Assembly (NCBI GenBank): GCA_002402755.1
Contig: DHGK01000322.1
Location: forward strand, 1,629 to 7,490
Length of the DNA: 5,862 nucleotides
Reading direction: 5' to 3'
Source: Planctomycetes bacterium UBA4800
Lineage (GTDB): Bacteria > Planctomycetota > UBA8108 > UBA8890 > UBA8898
Below, piece by piece: positions 1-5,840 of the stretch; position 1 is the stretch's first letter; every line of letters begins with the position of its first letter. The notes below the pieces were generated by a model. It saw nothing but the letters and a program-made list of their open reading frames with translations. It was not told the DNA's origin and did not search any database. The translations under genes were made by a program, and so were the position numbers.

Positions 1-1358
1 CCCATCTCGTAGCTGTCGGCGACAACTCGCGTGAACGCCTTGCGCTCGGCCGCGGGCATGCGTGCGAGCACCTTGCCGATGAAGGCATTGAAGTGATGCT
101 CGGCCGCGCGGCGGTTCATCTTGTCGACCTCGAGGCCTTGGCCCTCGGGCGAAGCCGGCGAGTTGCGCGTTCCCGTCGGCGTCATCCCGGTCCGGAGGAT
201 CACCCATTCGCCCGGCGGCACGTCCCATCGCAGCGTGCCGTCGGGGGAGATTGCGCGCGTGAGATCCTGCACTGCCGCAGCCGCGACGGCGAGGTCCTTC
301 GCATCCGGCTCGGCCTGCGCCGGCCAGAGATACGTGTCCCACATGGGAAGCGGCGTCGGGTGCATCTTCCCGAGCTGCTTCTCGACGAAGTGCTCGAGCC
401 GCGCGGCCCCCGACAGGCGAACTTCGGCAAGCGCGCCCTGGTGCGAGACGCCGGAGAAGACGAGGCGCCAGCGCTTCGCGGTCGTCGCCGGAAACGACAC
501 CGCCGCCGGGCCTTGCGGCATGGGGCCGACGTTGATGGACATGTTGGAGCGGTCGAAGTTGAACGCCCGAACGCGCGCGAAGGCGCCGTCGCCGCCCGCG
601 GCGAGAAGCTCGCAGGCGCCCGCCCAGGACGCCTTCGTCGGGTAGAGCGCGAGACTGCGCGCGCACGCCGCCTCGGGAAGCTCGATATCGATCGAGAAGG
701 CGTTCGCGCCGCGGCCGGCGTTGCGTGGAAACGCGAACTCGGTGTCGAGCGCACCGTCGAGGAGTCGCTCGACGCCCGGCGCCGCGGGTGTGCACGTGAC
801 GCGCGCCGTGCCGGCGCCGATGGCGTCCGCGTCGGCGCGCGGCGCCGGGAACGCCGCGACCGCGACCTCCTGAAACGGCTCCTTGGGAGCGGGCAGCTTC
901 CCCTCGAAACGCGCCGGGCCCGTGACGCGCGTCTCCGAAGACACGAGGTAGCGCATCGCCTGGCCGGGTTCGATCCACGGCCCGCCCGACTGGCTCCAGC
1001 CCGGGCAGTTGAACATGCCGATGCCGACGCCCGTACGGCCGCCCTCGCGGATGGCGTGCTCGACGAGTTGCCACCACTCGTCGCCGAGCACCTTCACCCG
1101 GCCGGCCGGGATGTCGTCGAGGAAGATGTTGCCGATGAGGGCCTCGCCGATGCCGGCGCGCGCCATGGCCTCGAGGTCGCGCGTGATTCCCTCCTTCGAG
1201 ATCGAGTCGCTGATCCAGTACCAGTAGACCCACGGCTTGGTCGAGTCGGGAGGGTTCGCGAAGCCGTCCTCGAGGCTCGCCGCGGCGGCGAGGGCCGGAA
1301 GGCAGGCGATGACGAGCAGCGATCCGAGAACGACGCGCGCGGCGGTTGTGCAGTGCAT
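1..1358 (-). CDS. GH106 family alpha-L-rhamnosidase, N-terminal part (C-terminus beyond the window edge)
   Basis: Likely secreted glycoside hydrolase that removes alpha-L-rhamnose from glycans or glycosides. The 452 visible residues begin with a signal peptide (hydrophobic stretch about 9-24, Ala-rich cleavage region). A Cys preceded by V-I-A inside it could instead be a relaxed lipobox. GH106-type features follow in order: PWVYWYW near residue 41, a DLEAMARAGIGEALIG segment, EWWQLVEHAIREG, then MFNCPGWSQSGGPWI. A discoidin-like or sugar-binding insert may lie around 190-320. The visible part ends in DSYE (residues 448-451), a conserved GH106 segment that may contribute a catalytic Glu. Family members usually run to about 900-1100 residues, so roughly half is missing, including part of the catalytic core. 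The ATG is preceded by GAGGAAACC, a good Shine-Dalgarno, and lies 14 bases after the URO-D-like stop, so it is probably the fourth gene of the operon. The family call comes from recalled motifs and is fairly firm; the substrate is inferred. Confidence 0.85.
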   Translation of the reverse strand, partial: MHCTTAARVVLGSLLVIACLPALAAAASLEDGFANPPDSTKPWVYWYWISDSISKEGITRDLEAMARAGIGEALIGNIFLDDIPAGRVKVLGDEWWQLVEHAIREGGRTGVGIGMFNCPGWSQSGGPWIEPGQAMRYLVSSETRVTGPARFEGKLPAPKEPFQEVAVAAFPAPRADADAIGAGTARVTCTPAAPGVERLLDGALDTEFAFPRNAGRGANAFSIDIELPEAACARSLALYPTKASWAGACELLAAGGDGAFARVRAFNFDRSNMSINVGPMPQGPAAVSFPATTAKRWRLVFSGVSHQGALAEVRLSGAARLEHFVEKQLGKMHPTPLPMWDTYLWPAQAEPDAKDLAVAAAAVQDLTRAISPDGTLRWDVPPGEWVILRTGMTPTGTRNSPASPEGQGLEVDKMNRRAAEHHFNAFIGKVLARMPAAERKAFTRVVADSYEM

Positions 1359-1372
1359 GGTTTCCTCGGCTC

Positions 1373-2380
1373 TCAGGCGCAGCGGGTGTACTCTTCAAGC
1401 AGGCGCAGATAGCAACGGTACTGGTCGAGCGACACGCCGGGCGGGGTCTGGTGGTCGACGCTCGGGATGAAGCCGCCCGTCCGCATGAGCGGCAGGAGCC
1501 GCTCGAACTCGCCCCGCATCGCGGTTTCGCCGCGGGGCATGACCATCTTGTCGAAGTGGCCGACCATCCGCAGGCGCGGGAACGCCGCGCGGAGCTTCAT
1601 GCCGTCGACGCCCGCCTGGCGCTCGAGCGGCAGCACGCCCTCGACGCCCACGTCCTGGAGCCACGGCACGAGCTTGGTGACATCGCCGTCGGTGTCGACG
1701 ATCGTGATGATGTCCAGCGCACGGAGGCGCGGGACGAGGCGGCGGTAGTACGGCGCCAGGAACTCGTCGAACTCGCGCCTCGAGATCATCGGGCCGTGGT
1801 TGTAGGACATGTCCTCGGCGAGCGTCGCGAAGGTCGGGATGCACACGCGCTCCATCTGCGCGAGGAGCCCGAGGTTGAAGTCCAGGAGGTCGGCGTTGAT
1901 GCGGTGCAGGAGCTCGGGCTGGTCGAAGAAGGCGAGCATGAGCCTGTCGAAGCCGAGCAGCGTGCGCAGGAACCAGAAGAAGCCCTCGAACGTGCACCAC
2001 ACCACGGCCTCGCCGCGCCCTTGAAGCTCGCCCCACCGGCGCATGGATTCGATGGCGGCGTCGTGGCGCGGGTAGAGCCGCGGCCGGATGCGCAGGTAGT
2101 CGTCCATGTCGGCGACGACGCCCTCGACGTGATGCTGCGTGGCATCGATGGTCGCCTCGGTGGTGCTGAACCAGAACTGCTGGTAAGGGTCCAGGCCGAG
2201 GTGCACGGCAATGTCGAAGACGCGGCTGAACGTAAGCTCGCGCGGCAGCCCCTCGCCGTGCCAGCGGTCGATCGTCTTGTCCCACCACATGGCCCATTCC
2301 CAGCGCGGCAGGCGGTCGACCGGCCGGGAGCCCATCACGGCGCGAAAACGTTCAACGTGGTTCATGGCGTCGGCGGTCAT
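1373..2380 (-). CDS. Uroporphyrinogen decarboxylase (URO-D) superfamily protein, methyltransferase-like, not HemE
   Basis: A 335-residue cytoplasmic TIM-barrel protein without signal peptide or membrane segment. URO-D-superfamily marks are the N-terminal helix MNHVERFRAVMGSRPVDRLP (DR-x-P at 22-25), AEDMSYNHGPMISRREFDEF in the middle, DTDGDV at 229-234 followed by GVEGVLPLE, GHFDK at 274-278 and GGFIPSVDHQTPPGVS near 302-316. The HemE substrate motif RQAGR is absent, so heme synthesis is unlikely. The superfamily also contains corrinoid-dependent methyltransferases of the MtaA/CmuA type, but the place where these carry a zinc-binding His-x-Cys is Asp229-Thr-Asp231 here, so thiol methyl transfer of that type is also doubtful. 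Many environmental bacteria carry such paralogues with unknown substrates. The chosen ATG lies 18 bases after the esterase stop, whose TAGGGGA overlaps a Shine-Dalgarno-like GGGGA. A second ATG at 2365 (MNHVERF) is possible but has no ribosome binding site. The family is sure; the function is not known. Confidence 0.88.
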   Translation of the reverse strand: MTADAMNHVERFRAVMGSRPVDRLPRWEWAMWWDKTIDRWHGEGLPRELTFSRVFDIAVHLGLDPYQQFWFSTTEATIDATQHHVEGVVADMDDYLRIRPRLYPRHDAAIESMRRWGELQGRGEAVVWCTFEGFFWFLRTLLGFDRLMLAFFDQPELLHRINADLLDFNLGLLAQMERVCIPTFATLAEDMSYNHGPMISRREFDEFLAPYYRRLVPRLRALDIITIVDTDGDVTKLVPWLQDVGVEGVLPLERQAGVDGMKLRAAFPRLRMVGHFDKMVMPRGETAMRGEFERLLPLMRTGGFIPSVDHQTPPGVSLDQYRCYLRLLEEYTRCA

Positions 2381-2398
2381 GCGATTCTCGCCCGTCCC

Positions 2399-3301
2399 CT
2401 ACTTGAGCGGATGTTTCTTGAAGAACTCCCACATGAGGTCGTTGGCGGAGATGTCGAGGGTCGCCTTCCCGAGGAACCCGATGAACGGCTTCCGGCCGGG
2501 CCACGTGTGCCCGCCGCCCTCGATCGTGAAGAGCACCACCTCGGCCCCGTCCTTGCCGGGGCCGTACGTCGCGCGCACGACCTTGGTGCCGTCGTCGGCC
2601 TTGTCGGGTTCGGCGCTGACGGCGGGCTTCTCGGGGCAGCCGTCGGCCTTCACCCACATCTTGATGGTCTCCTCGACCGACTTGAACCTCAGGAAGCGGG
2701 GCGTGCCCTTGCCCGGCCCGCCCCACGGCACGAGGGCGTCGGCCGTGCCGTGGAACTGCATCACCGGCACAGGCCGCGCGGGCGCGATGGAGTCAAGCGC
2801 CAGCGTGCCGGCGACGGGCGCGATGGCGGCGATGCGCTCGGAGAGCTCGGCGCCCAGGCGGTGGCACATCATGCCGCCGTTGGAAATGCCGGTCGCGAAG
2901 ACCCGTTTCGGATCGACGTTCAGAACCGAGCCGATATCGTCGAGCAGGGCGGCCGTGAACTTGACATCGTCGGCGTTCGCGGCCGCCGCGATGCCGGATC
3001 TGCCGCCCGCGTTGAACGACTGCACCGGCCCCGCGCCGGTGCCGTTCGGATAGGCGGCGATGAACCCGGCCTCGTCGGCCTTGCCGCTCATGCCCGTGAA
3101 CGCCACGGCCAGCGCGGCGTTCCCGGCCGCGCCGTGGAAAACGAGTACGAGCGGCGTCGCCTTCGCCGCGTCGTACCCCGGCGGCACGTGGAGAAAACAG
3201 GTCCGCGTCAGCCCGTCGACGACGATCGACCGGGTGTGGTCGCCGGGCCCAAGGGCGTCGGCCCCGAGAGTCGTCACGAAGAGCGCCATCGACAACACCA
3301 T
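2399..3301 (-). CDS. Secreted PHB-depolymerase/CE1-like (LpqC-type) esterase
   Basis: An alpha/beta-hydrolase of 300 residues from the ATG used here. It has a short hydrophobic export signal (about 2-13, likely cleavage after ADA), an oxyanion region LVFHGAAGN at 53-61, the nucleophile elbow GISNGG with Ser140, a strand-turn HGTADALVPWGG with Asp188, and EGGGHTWPG with His265, giving a complete Ser-Asp-His triad. This arrangement is that of the polyhydroxybutyrate depolymerase/feruloyl and acetyl-xylan esterase group. The protein lacks a starch-binding or PHB substrate-binding domain. Next to a rhamnosidase, a carbohydrate esterase role is more likely than PHB breakdown, but this is inference. 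The start is uncertain: the ATG at 3301 has GGAAG ten bases upstream but gives a signal without basic residues. A GTG at 3349, inside the adjacent hairpin and preceded by AGGAAATCG, would add 16 residues with a basic DRKR n-region. The stop lies 18 bases before the URO-D-like gene. Confidence 0.87.
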   Translation of the reverse strand: MVLSMALFVTTLGADALGPGDHTRSIVVDGLTRTCFLHVPPGYDAAKATPLVLVFHGAAGNAALAVAFTGMSGKADEAGFIAAYPNGTGAGPVQSFNAGGRSGIAAAANADDVKFTAALLDDIGSVLNVDPKRVFATGISNGGMMCHRLGAELSERIAAIAPVAGTLALDSIAPARPVPVMQFHGTADALVPWGGPGKGTPRFLRFKSVEETIKMWVKADGCPEKPAVSAEPDKADDGTKVVRATYGPGKDGAEVVLFTIEGGGHTWPGRKPFIGFLGKATLDISANDLMWEFFKKHPLK

Positions 3302-3309
3302 GTGCACAC

Positions 3310-3338
3310 CGCTTCCGCGCTTCCGGTCCGCGCTTCCG
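3310..3338. repeat. Three short direct repeats of CGCTTCCG beside the hairpin
   Basis: CGCTTCCG occurs at 3310-3317, 3318-3325 and 3331-3338. The third copy runs into the outer end of the inverted repeat. On the minus strand the copies read CGGAAGCG and offer several GGAAG Shine-Dalgarno-like sites ahead of the esterase ATG. They may be slippage products or partial copies of the palindrome end. Confidence 0.55.
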
Positions 3339-3385
3339 GGGACAGTCACCGATTTCCTGCGGAAATCGGTGACTGTCCCCGGAAG
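3333..3385. repeat. Perfect 25-bp inverted repeat with 3-base loop (REP-like palindromic element)
   Basis: Positions 3333-3357 and 3361-3385 are exact reverse complements, separated by TGC. The core is GGGGACAGTCACCGATTTCC. The element starts at the base after the isomerase stop codon (3386-3388) and fills most of the isomerase-esterase gap. On the minus strand no T-run follows it and a co-oriented gene lies downstream, so an ordinary intrinsic terminator is unlikely. A perfect, long, nearly loopless palindrome suggests a dispersed repeat mobilised by a REP-associated Y1 transposase, or a strong processing or stabilising hairpin in the operon mRNA. The repeat is seen directly; the mobile-element reading is inference. 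Confidence 0.8.
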
Positions 3386-4333
3386 TTAGATCATCTCGAA
3401 CGCCTTCTTCATGGCACGCGCCGTCGCCGCCACCGCCTCGCCGGCCGGGAGCCTCCGCAGCTCCGCGTTGAAGGGCTCGGCGCGCACGGGGCCGTCGTAG
3501 CCGATCTCCAGGAGCGCCGACAGGAACGCCTTGATGTCGATGACGCCCGTCGCCGCCGGCAGCTCGCGCCTGGAGTCGACCTGTGCTTCGACGGCAATAC
3601 CCGCGGGCGCGTCGTTGAGGTCGACGGCCACGACATCGGCGTTCGCGAGCGACAGCAGGTCCGCCACGGTCTCGCCCGCCGTGTACCAGTGCCAGCTATC
3701 GAGGACCAACCCCACGTTGTCGCGTCCGATCTCGGCGATGAGCTCGCGCATCTCGAGCATCGTGTGGATGAAGGGGTAGCGCGCCCGCGTCCATGACGTC
3801 TTCGGCCCCACGTACTCCAGGCCCAGGCGGAGACCTTCGCCGCCGAGGACGCGCGCGACCTCCCGCAACCGCGCTGCGTGCTGCGCGAAGTTCGCGCGGT
3901 ACGTGAGCGTGCCGTGCCCCGGGCTCACCCACGTGCCGACGCGCGTCGCCGCGGCGCGGGCAAGCGCGCGCGCGAACGGCGCCAGCGCCGCGACATCCGC
4001 CCGGAACTTGGCCTCATCGCCGCGGAAGTCGACGGGAAGCCCCGCGGCGCCAAAGACAAGGCCCGCGGCCTGCATGTCGGCGCGGAGCGCGGTCAGTTCG
4101 GCGTCCGAGAGCGCCCCCAGGAACGACCCGTCCGGCGCCACCGACTCGAACCCGTGCTTCTTCGCGAACGCAACGGCCTCCCGCTGATTCGCGCTCACGC
4201 CAATGGCTCCGCAGGTGAGATCGATCGTCATCCGGCGCGCGCGCGCCGTCTCTCCCCCGCCCGCCGCGCTCGCCAGCGCGGCCGACGCGAATCCCGCCCC
4301 GGCCGACCGCAGAAAACTCCGCCGAGTCGACAT
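3386..4333 (-). CDS. Tat-exported sugar phosphate isomerase/epimerase-like protein (xylose-isomerase-like TIM barrel)
   Basis: A 315-residue protein opening with a twin-arginine signal, TRRSFLRSAGAGF (RR at 4-5) followed by an Ala-rich hydrophobic stretch to about residue 24, so it is probably exported folded. The rest is an AP-endonuclease-2/xylose-isomerase-like TIM barrel that would bind a divalent metal and isomerise or epimerise a sugar or polyol. Expected ligands are visible: Glu173 in LGLEYVGP, Asp212 and His215 in LDSWHWY, and Glu286 in RAEPFN. The position that is His in D-tagatose 3-epimerase-type enzymes appears to be Asp238 in VDLNDAP. The ATG is preceded by AAGGAG eight bases upstream and by TATAAT at 4371-4366, so this is the likely first gene of the minus-strand operon. 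The stop abuts the large inverted repeat. Fold and export are well supported; the substrate is unknown, and hydroxypyruvate-isomerase or inosose-dehydratase-like chemistry cannot be excluded. Confidence 0.85.
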   Translation of the reverse strand: MSTRRSFLRSAGAGFASAALASAAGGGETARARRMTIDLTCGAIGVSANQREAVAFAKKHGFESVAPDGSFLGALSDAELTALRADMQAAGLVFGAAGLPVDFRGDEAKFRADVAALAPFARALARAAATRVGTWVSPGHGTLTYRANFAQHAARLREVARVLGGEGLRLGLEYVGPKTSWTRARYPFIHTMLEMRELIAEIGRDNVGLVLDSWHWYTAGETVADLLSLANADVVAVDLNDAPAGIAVEAQVDSRRELPAATGVIDIKAFLSALLEIGYDGPVRAEPFNAELRRLPAGEAVAATARAMKKAFEMI

Positions 4334-4341
4334 GGCCGTTT

Positions 4342-4347
4342 CTCCTT
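4342..4347 (-). promoter_or_regulatory. Shine-Dalgarno of the isomerase-like gene
   Basis: The minus strand reads AAGGAGAAACGGCC immediately before the ATG at 4333, a near-ideal AAGGAG with eight-base spacing. It fixes the start codon and places the Tat signal at the N-terminus. Confidence 0.8.
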
Positions 4348-4365
4348 GTGCAGGTACTGCCCGAC

Positions 4366-4371
4366 ATTATA
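4366..4371 (-). promoter_or_regulatory. Minus-strand -10 element (TATAAT) for the four-gene operon
   Basis: The minus strand carries a perfect TATAAT at 4371-4366, in otherwise GC-rich sequence. Transcription would start near 4359 and give a leader of about 26 bases. No good -35 lies at 16-18 bases: the best hexamer, TTGCCT at 4390-4385, is only 13 bases away, so the promoter may depend on an activator. The three downstream minus-strand genes have no comparable promoter that I could see. Confidence 0.55.
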
Positions 4372-4427
4372 GCCGAAGCGCGGGAGGCAACGACAGGGAG
4401 GTCCGAGCGTGCGAGCACCGCCGGCCG

Positions 4428-4598
4428 CTACGGCCCCTGGCAGGGGGCGAAACTGATGCACTCGGGGCCGTCCGCCGCCGGGTCGATGCCGCAGAGCCCG
4501 AACGGCAAGGGCAGCGGCCCCGCCGATGCGAAAAGGTGGCATAGGATCTTGATCGCATCCGCAATATCGGTCAGGCCATCGTCCAGCGTGTGCTTGTC
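4428..4598 (-). pseudogene. Remnant of a dockerin-like (EF-hand) C-terminal module
   Basis: The minus-strand frame ending at TAG (4430-4428) reads DDGLTDIADAIKILCHLFA, then a Pro-rich linker and CGIDPAADGPECISFAPC. This matches the usual C-terminal pattern of dockerin-type repeat proteins in planctomycete-like bacteria: a calcium loop DDGxxDIADAI, a helix IxILxxLF, and a Cys-framed tail. The first loop positions that should hold Asp/Asn ligands are His and Leu. The frame upstream quickly loses all similarity and runs into the divergent promoter and gene, and no ribosome binding site or signal peptide is present. I read it as the last 55-60 codons of a lost, much larger secreted protein. A short expressed peptide starting from GTG at 4640 is the alternative but has no clear support. 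Confidence 0.5.
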
Positions 4599-4609
4599 GC
4601 TGGCGTGCC

Positions 4610-4621
4610 GGCGATATCGCC
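4610..4621. promoter_or_regulatory. 12-bp perfect palindrome upstream of the acyltransferase promoter, possible operator
   Basis: GGCGATATCGCC at 4610-4621 is a perfect palindrome ending 12 bases before the -35 hexamer of the plus-strand promoter. A second inverted pair, GCCGGCG (4607-4613) and CGCCGGC (4626-4632), overlaps it. Position suits a regulator site, but such palindromes arise easily in GC-rich DNA. Confidence 0.25.
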
Positions 4622-4633
4622 TTCCCGCCGGCG

Positions 4634-4662
4634 TTGGCACCGCCTTCGACGCCTGGTAGCAT
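4634..4662 (+). promoter_or_regulatory. Sigma-70-type promoter of the acyltransferase gene
   Basis: TTGGCA (4634-4639) and TAGCAT (4657-4662) are separated by exactly 17 bases and match five and four of the six consensus positions. Transcription would begin near 4669, giving a leader of about 22 bases before the GTG start. The hexamers contain the TTG (4634) and ATG (4661) that could otherwise be taken as start codons. Confidence 0.5.
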
Positions 4663-4679
4663 GAAACGGGAACAGCAAC

Positions 4680-4685
4680 GGAGGG
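4680..4685 (+). promoter_or_regulatory. Shine-Dalgarno deciding the GTG start of the acyltransferase
   Basis: GGAGGG lies five bases before GTG at 4691. The in-frame ATG at 4661 and TTG at 4634 have no such site, so GTG is the best-supported start although it is not the longest option. Confidence 0.65.
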
Positions 4686-4690
4686 ATCCC

Positions 4691-5830
4691 GTGTCGGAGC
4701 CCGCTGATCACGTCCCGCGGCAGCGCGCGTATTACGTCGACTGGCTGAGGGTCATCGCGGTCCTTCTGCTCGTTCCGTTTCACAGCGCCATGATCTTCGT
4801 TCCGTGGCCGTACCACCTGAAGAACGCCGAGACGAGCGTTGCCCTCGAGGTGTTCAACCGCTTCCTCGGCATCTGGCACATGCCGCTGCTCTTCTTCATC
4901 GCCGGCGCCGGAACGTGGTTCGCCCTCGGACACAGAACCGCGCGCGAGTACATCACGGAGCGCGTGCGCAGGCTGCTCGTCCCGCTCGCCTTCGGAATGC
5001 TGGTCATCGTCCCGCCGCAGACCTACCTGGAGCGGCTCCAGCAAGGCCGATTCCGGGGATCGTTTGTCGATTTCTACCCGCATTTCTTCGAGGGGGTCTA
5101 TCCCGCCGGCAACTTCACCTGGAACCACCTGTGGTTCCTCGCCTACCTCTTCGTCTTCTCCCTGCTTCTCCTGCCGTTCTTCCTCCGGGCTCGAGGCGGC
5201 GGCGGCCGTGTCGCGCGCGCGATCTCGCGCCTCCGCAGCGGCCCGAGCCTGCTCCTTCTCGCCGTTCCCCTGATGGCCGTCCAGGCCTGCCTGCGCGTCC
5301 GCTGGCCGGGCGAGCAGAATCTCGTCGACGACTGGGCGAACTTCTGCTTCTACCTGACGATGTTCGCGTACGGGTACGCCGTCTTCGCGGCGCAGGGCGC
5401 CGTGGACCGCATCGCGGGGAGTCGATGGGTCTTTCTCGGCATCGGGCTCCTCGGCATCCTCGTCGTCGCGACGGTGGAACTCTCCGGCGCAGGCCCCCGC
5501 TGGGGTTACAATGCGGGTTGCATCACGTATCTCGCCTTCACGGGCTTCAACACCTGGTCCTGGGTCCTCGCGATCGTCGGGTTCGCTCGCGTCCTGCTCG
5601 ACCGAGCCGGGCCATGGCACTCCTATGCCGCGACATCGAGCCTTCCCTTCTACATCCTCCACCAGACCGTGATCATCGTCATCGGGTATCACGTCGTGCG
5701 CTGGGAGGCCGGCGTCATGGTGAAGTTCATCGCGGTCACGGCGAGCTCGTGCGCGGCGTTCGTCGCGGTCTACGAGCTGCTCGTGCGGCGGTGCAAGCCG
5801 CTCCGGTTCCTGTTCGGGATGCGGCCGTGA
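4691..5830 (+). CDS. Acyltransferase family 3 (AT3) integral membrane protein
   Basis: A 379-residue polytopic inner-membrane protein that probably moves an acyl group onto a surface or periplasmic glycan, as OafB/OpgC-type AT3 proteins do. The first helix contains DWLRVIAVLLLVPFHSA, where Arg20 and His31 form the RX10H motif conserved in this family. About ten membrane segments follow, including WHMPLLFFIAGAGTWFAL, LLVPLAFGMLVIVPP, HLWFLAYLFVFSLLLLPFFL and, late in the protein, SLPFYILHQTVIIVIGYHVV, a hallmark AT3 segment. No periplasmic SGNH domain is fused, so it is a minimal AT3 protein of ordinary length. The gene runs divergently from the operon and has its own promoter. ATG at 4661 would give 389 residues but lacks a Shine-Dalgarno. 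The family is firm; donor and acceptor are unknown. A link with the glycan operon is only suggested by proximity. Confidence 0.9.
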   Translation: MSEPADHVPRQRAYYVDWLRVIAVLLLVPFHSAMIFVPWPYHLKNAETSVALEVFNRFLGIWHMPLLFFIAGAGTWFALGHRTAREYITERVRRLLVPLAFGMLVIVPPQTYLERLQQGRFRGSFVDFYPHFFEGVYPAGNFTWNHLWFLAYLFVFSLLLLPFFLRARGGGGRVARAISRLRSGPSLLLLAVPLMAVQACLRVRWPGEQNLVDDWANFCFYLTMFAYGYAVFAAQGAVDRIAGSRWVFLGIGLLGILVVATVELSGAGPRWGYNAGCITYLAFTGFNTWSWVLAIVGFARVLLDRAGPWHSYAATSSLPFYILHQTVIIVIGYHVVRWEAGVMVKFIAVTASSCAAFVAVYELLVRRCKPLRFLFGMRP

Positions 5831-5840
5831 CCCGCAACGT

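Noticed and set aside
93..1412. A 439-codon plus-strand open frame opposite the rhamnosidase
   Set aside because: Low-complexity Arg/Ala/Glu composition with no domain; the minus strand reads as GH106 throughout with a signal peptide and Shine-Dalgarno.
1373..2380. Uroporphyrinogen decarboxylase HemE for heme synthesis
   Set aside because: The overall fold matches, but the N-terminal HemE substrate motif is absent and no other heme gene is nearby.
3333..3385. The large hairpin as a classic intrinsic terminator
   Set aside because: No T-run follows on either strand (GCGCGGACC on the minus side, TTAGATC on the plus side, which is coding), and a co-oriented gene continues downstream. Some attenuation remains possible.
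1346..3796. An 816-codon plus-strand open frame opposite three genes
   Set aside because: Its translation is Arg/Ala/Asp/His-rich and without recognisable domains, while the opposite strand encodes three clear families with intact catalytic motifs, start sites and stop spacing. Long antisense frames are expected from GC-rich codon use.
4433..4448. GCCCC and GGGGC inverted pair near the dockerin stump as a terminator
   Set aside because: Only five base pairs, no T-run, and it lies within the last codons of the remnant; not above background in GC-rich DNA.
4571..5692. A 373-codon minus-strand open frame opposite the acyltransferase
   Set aside because: It is an acidic and basic low-complexity translation; the plus strand encodes a coherent ten-helix AT3 protein.
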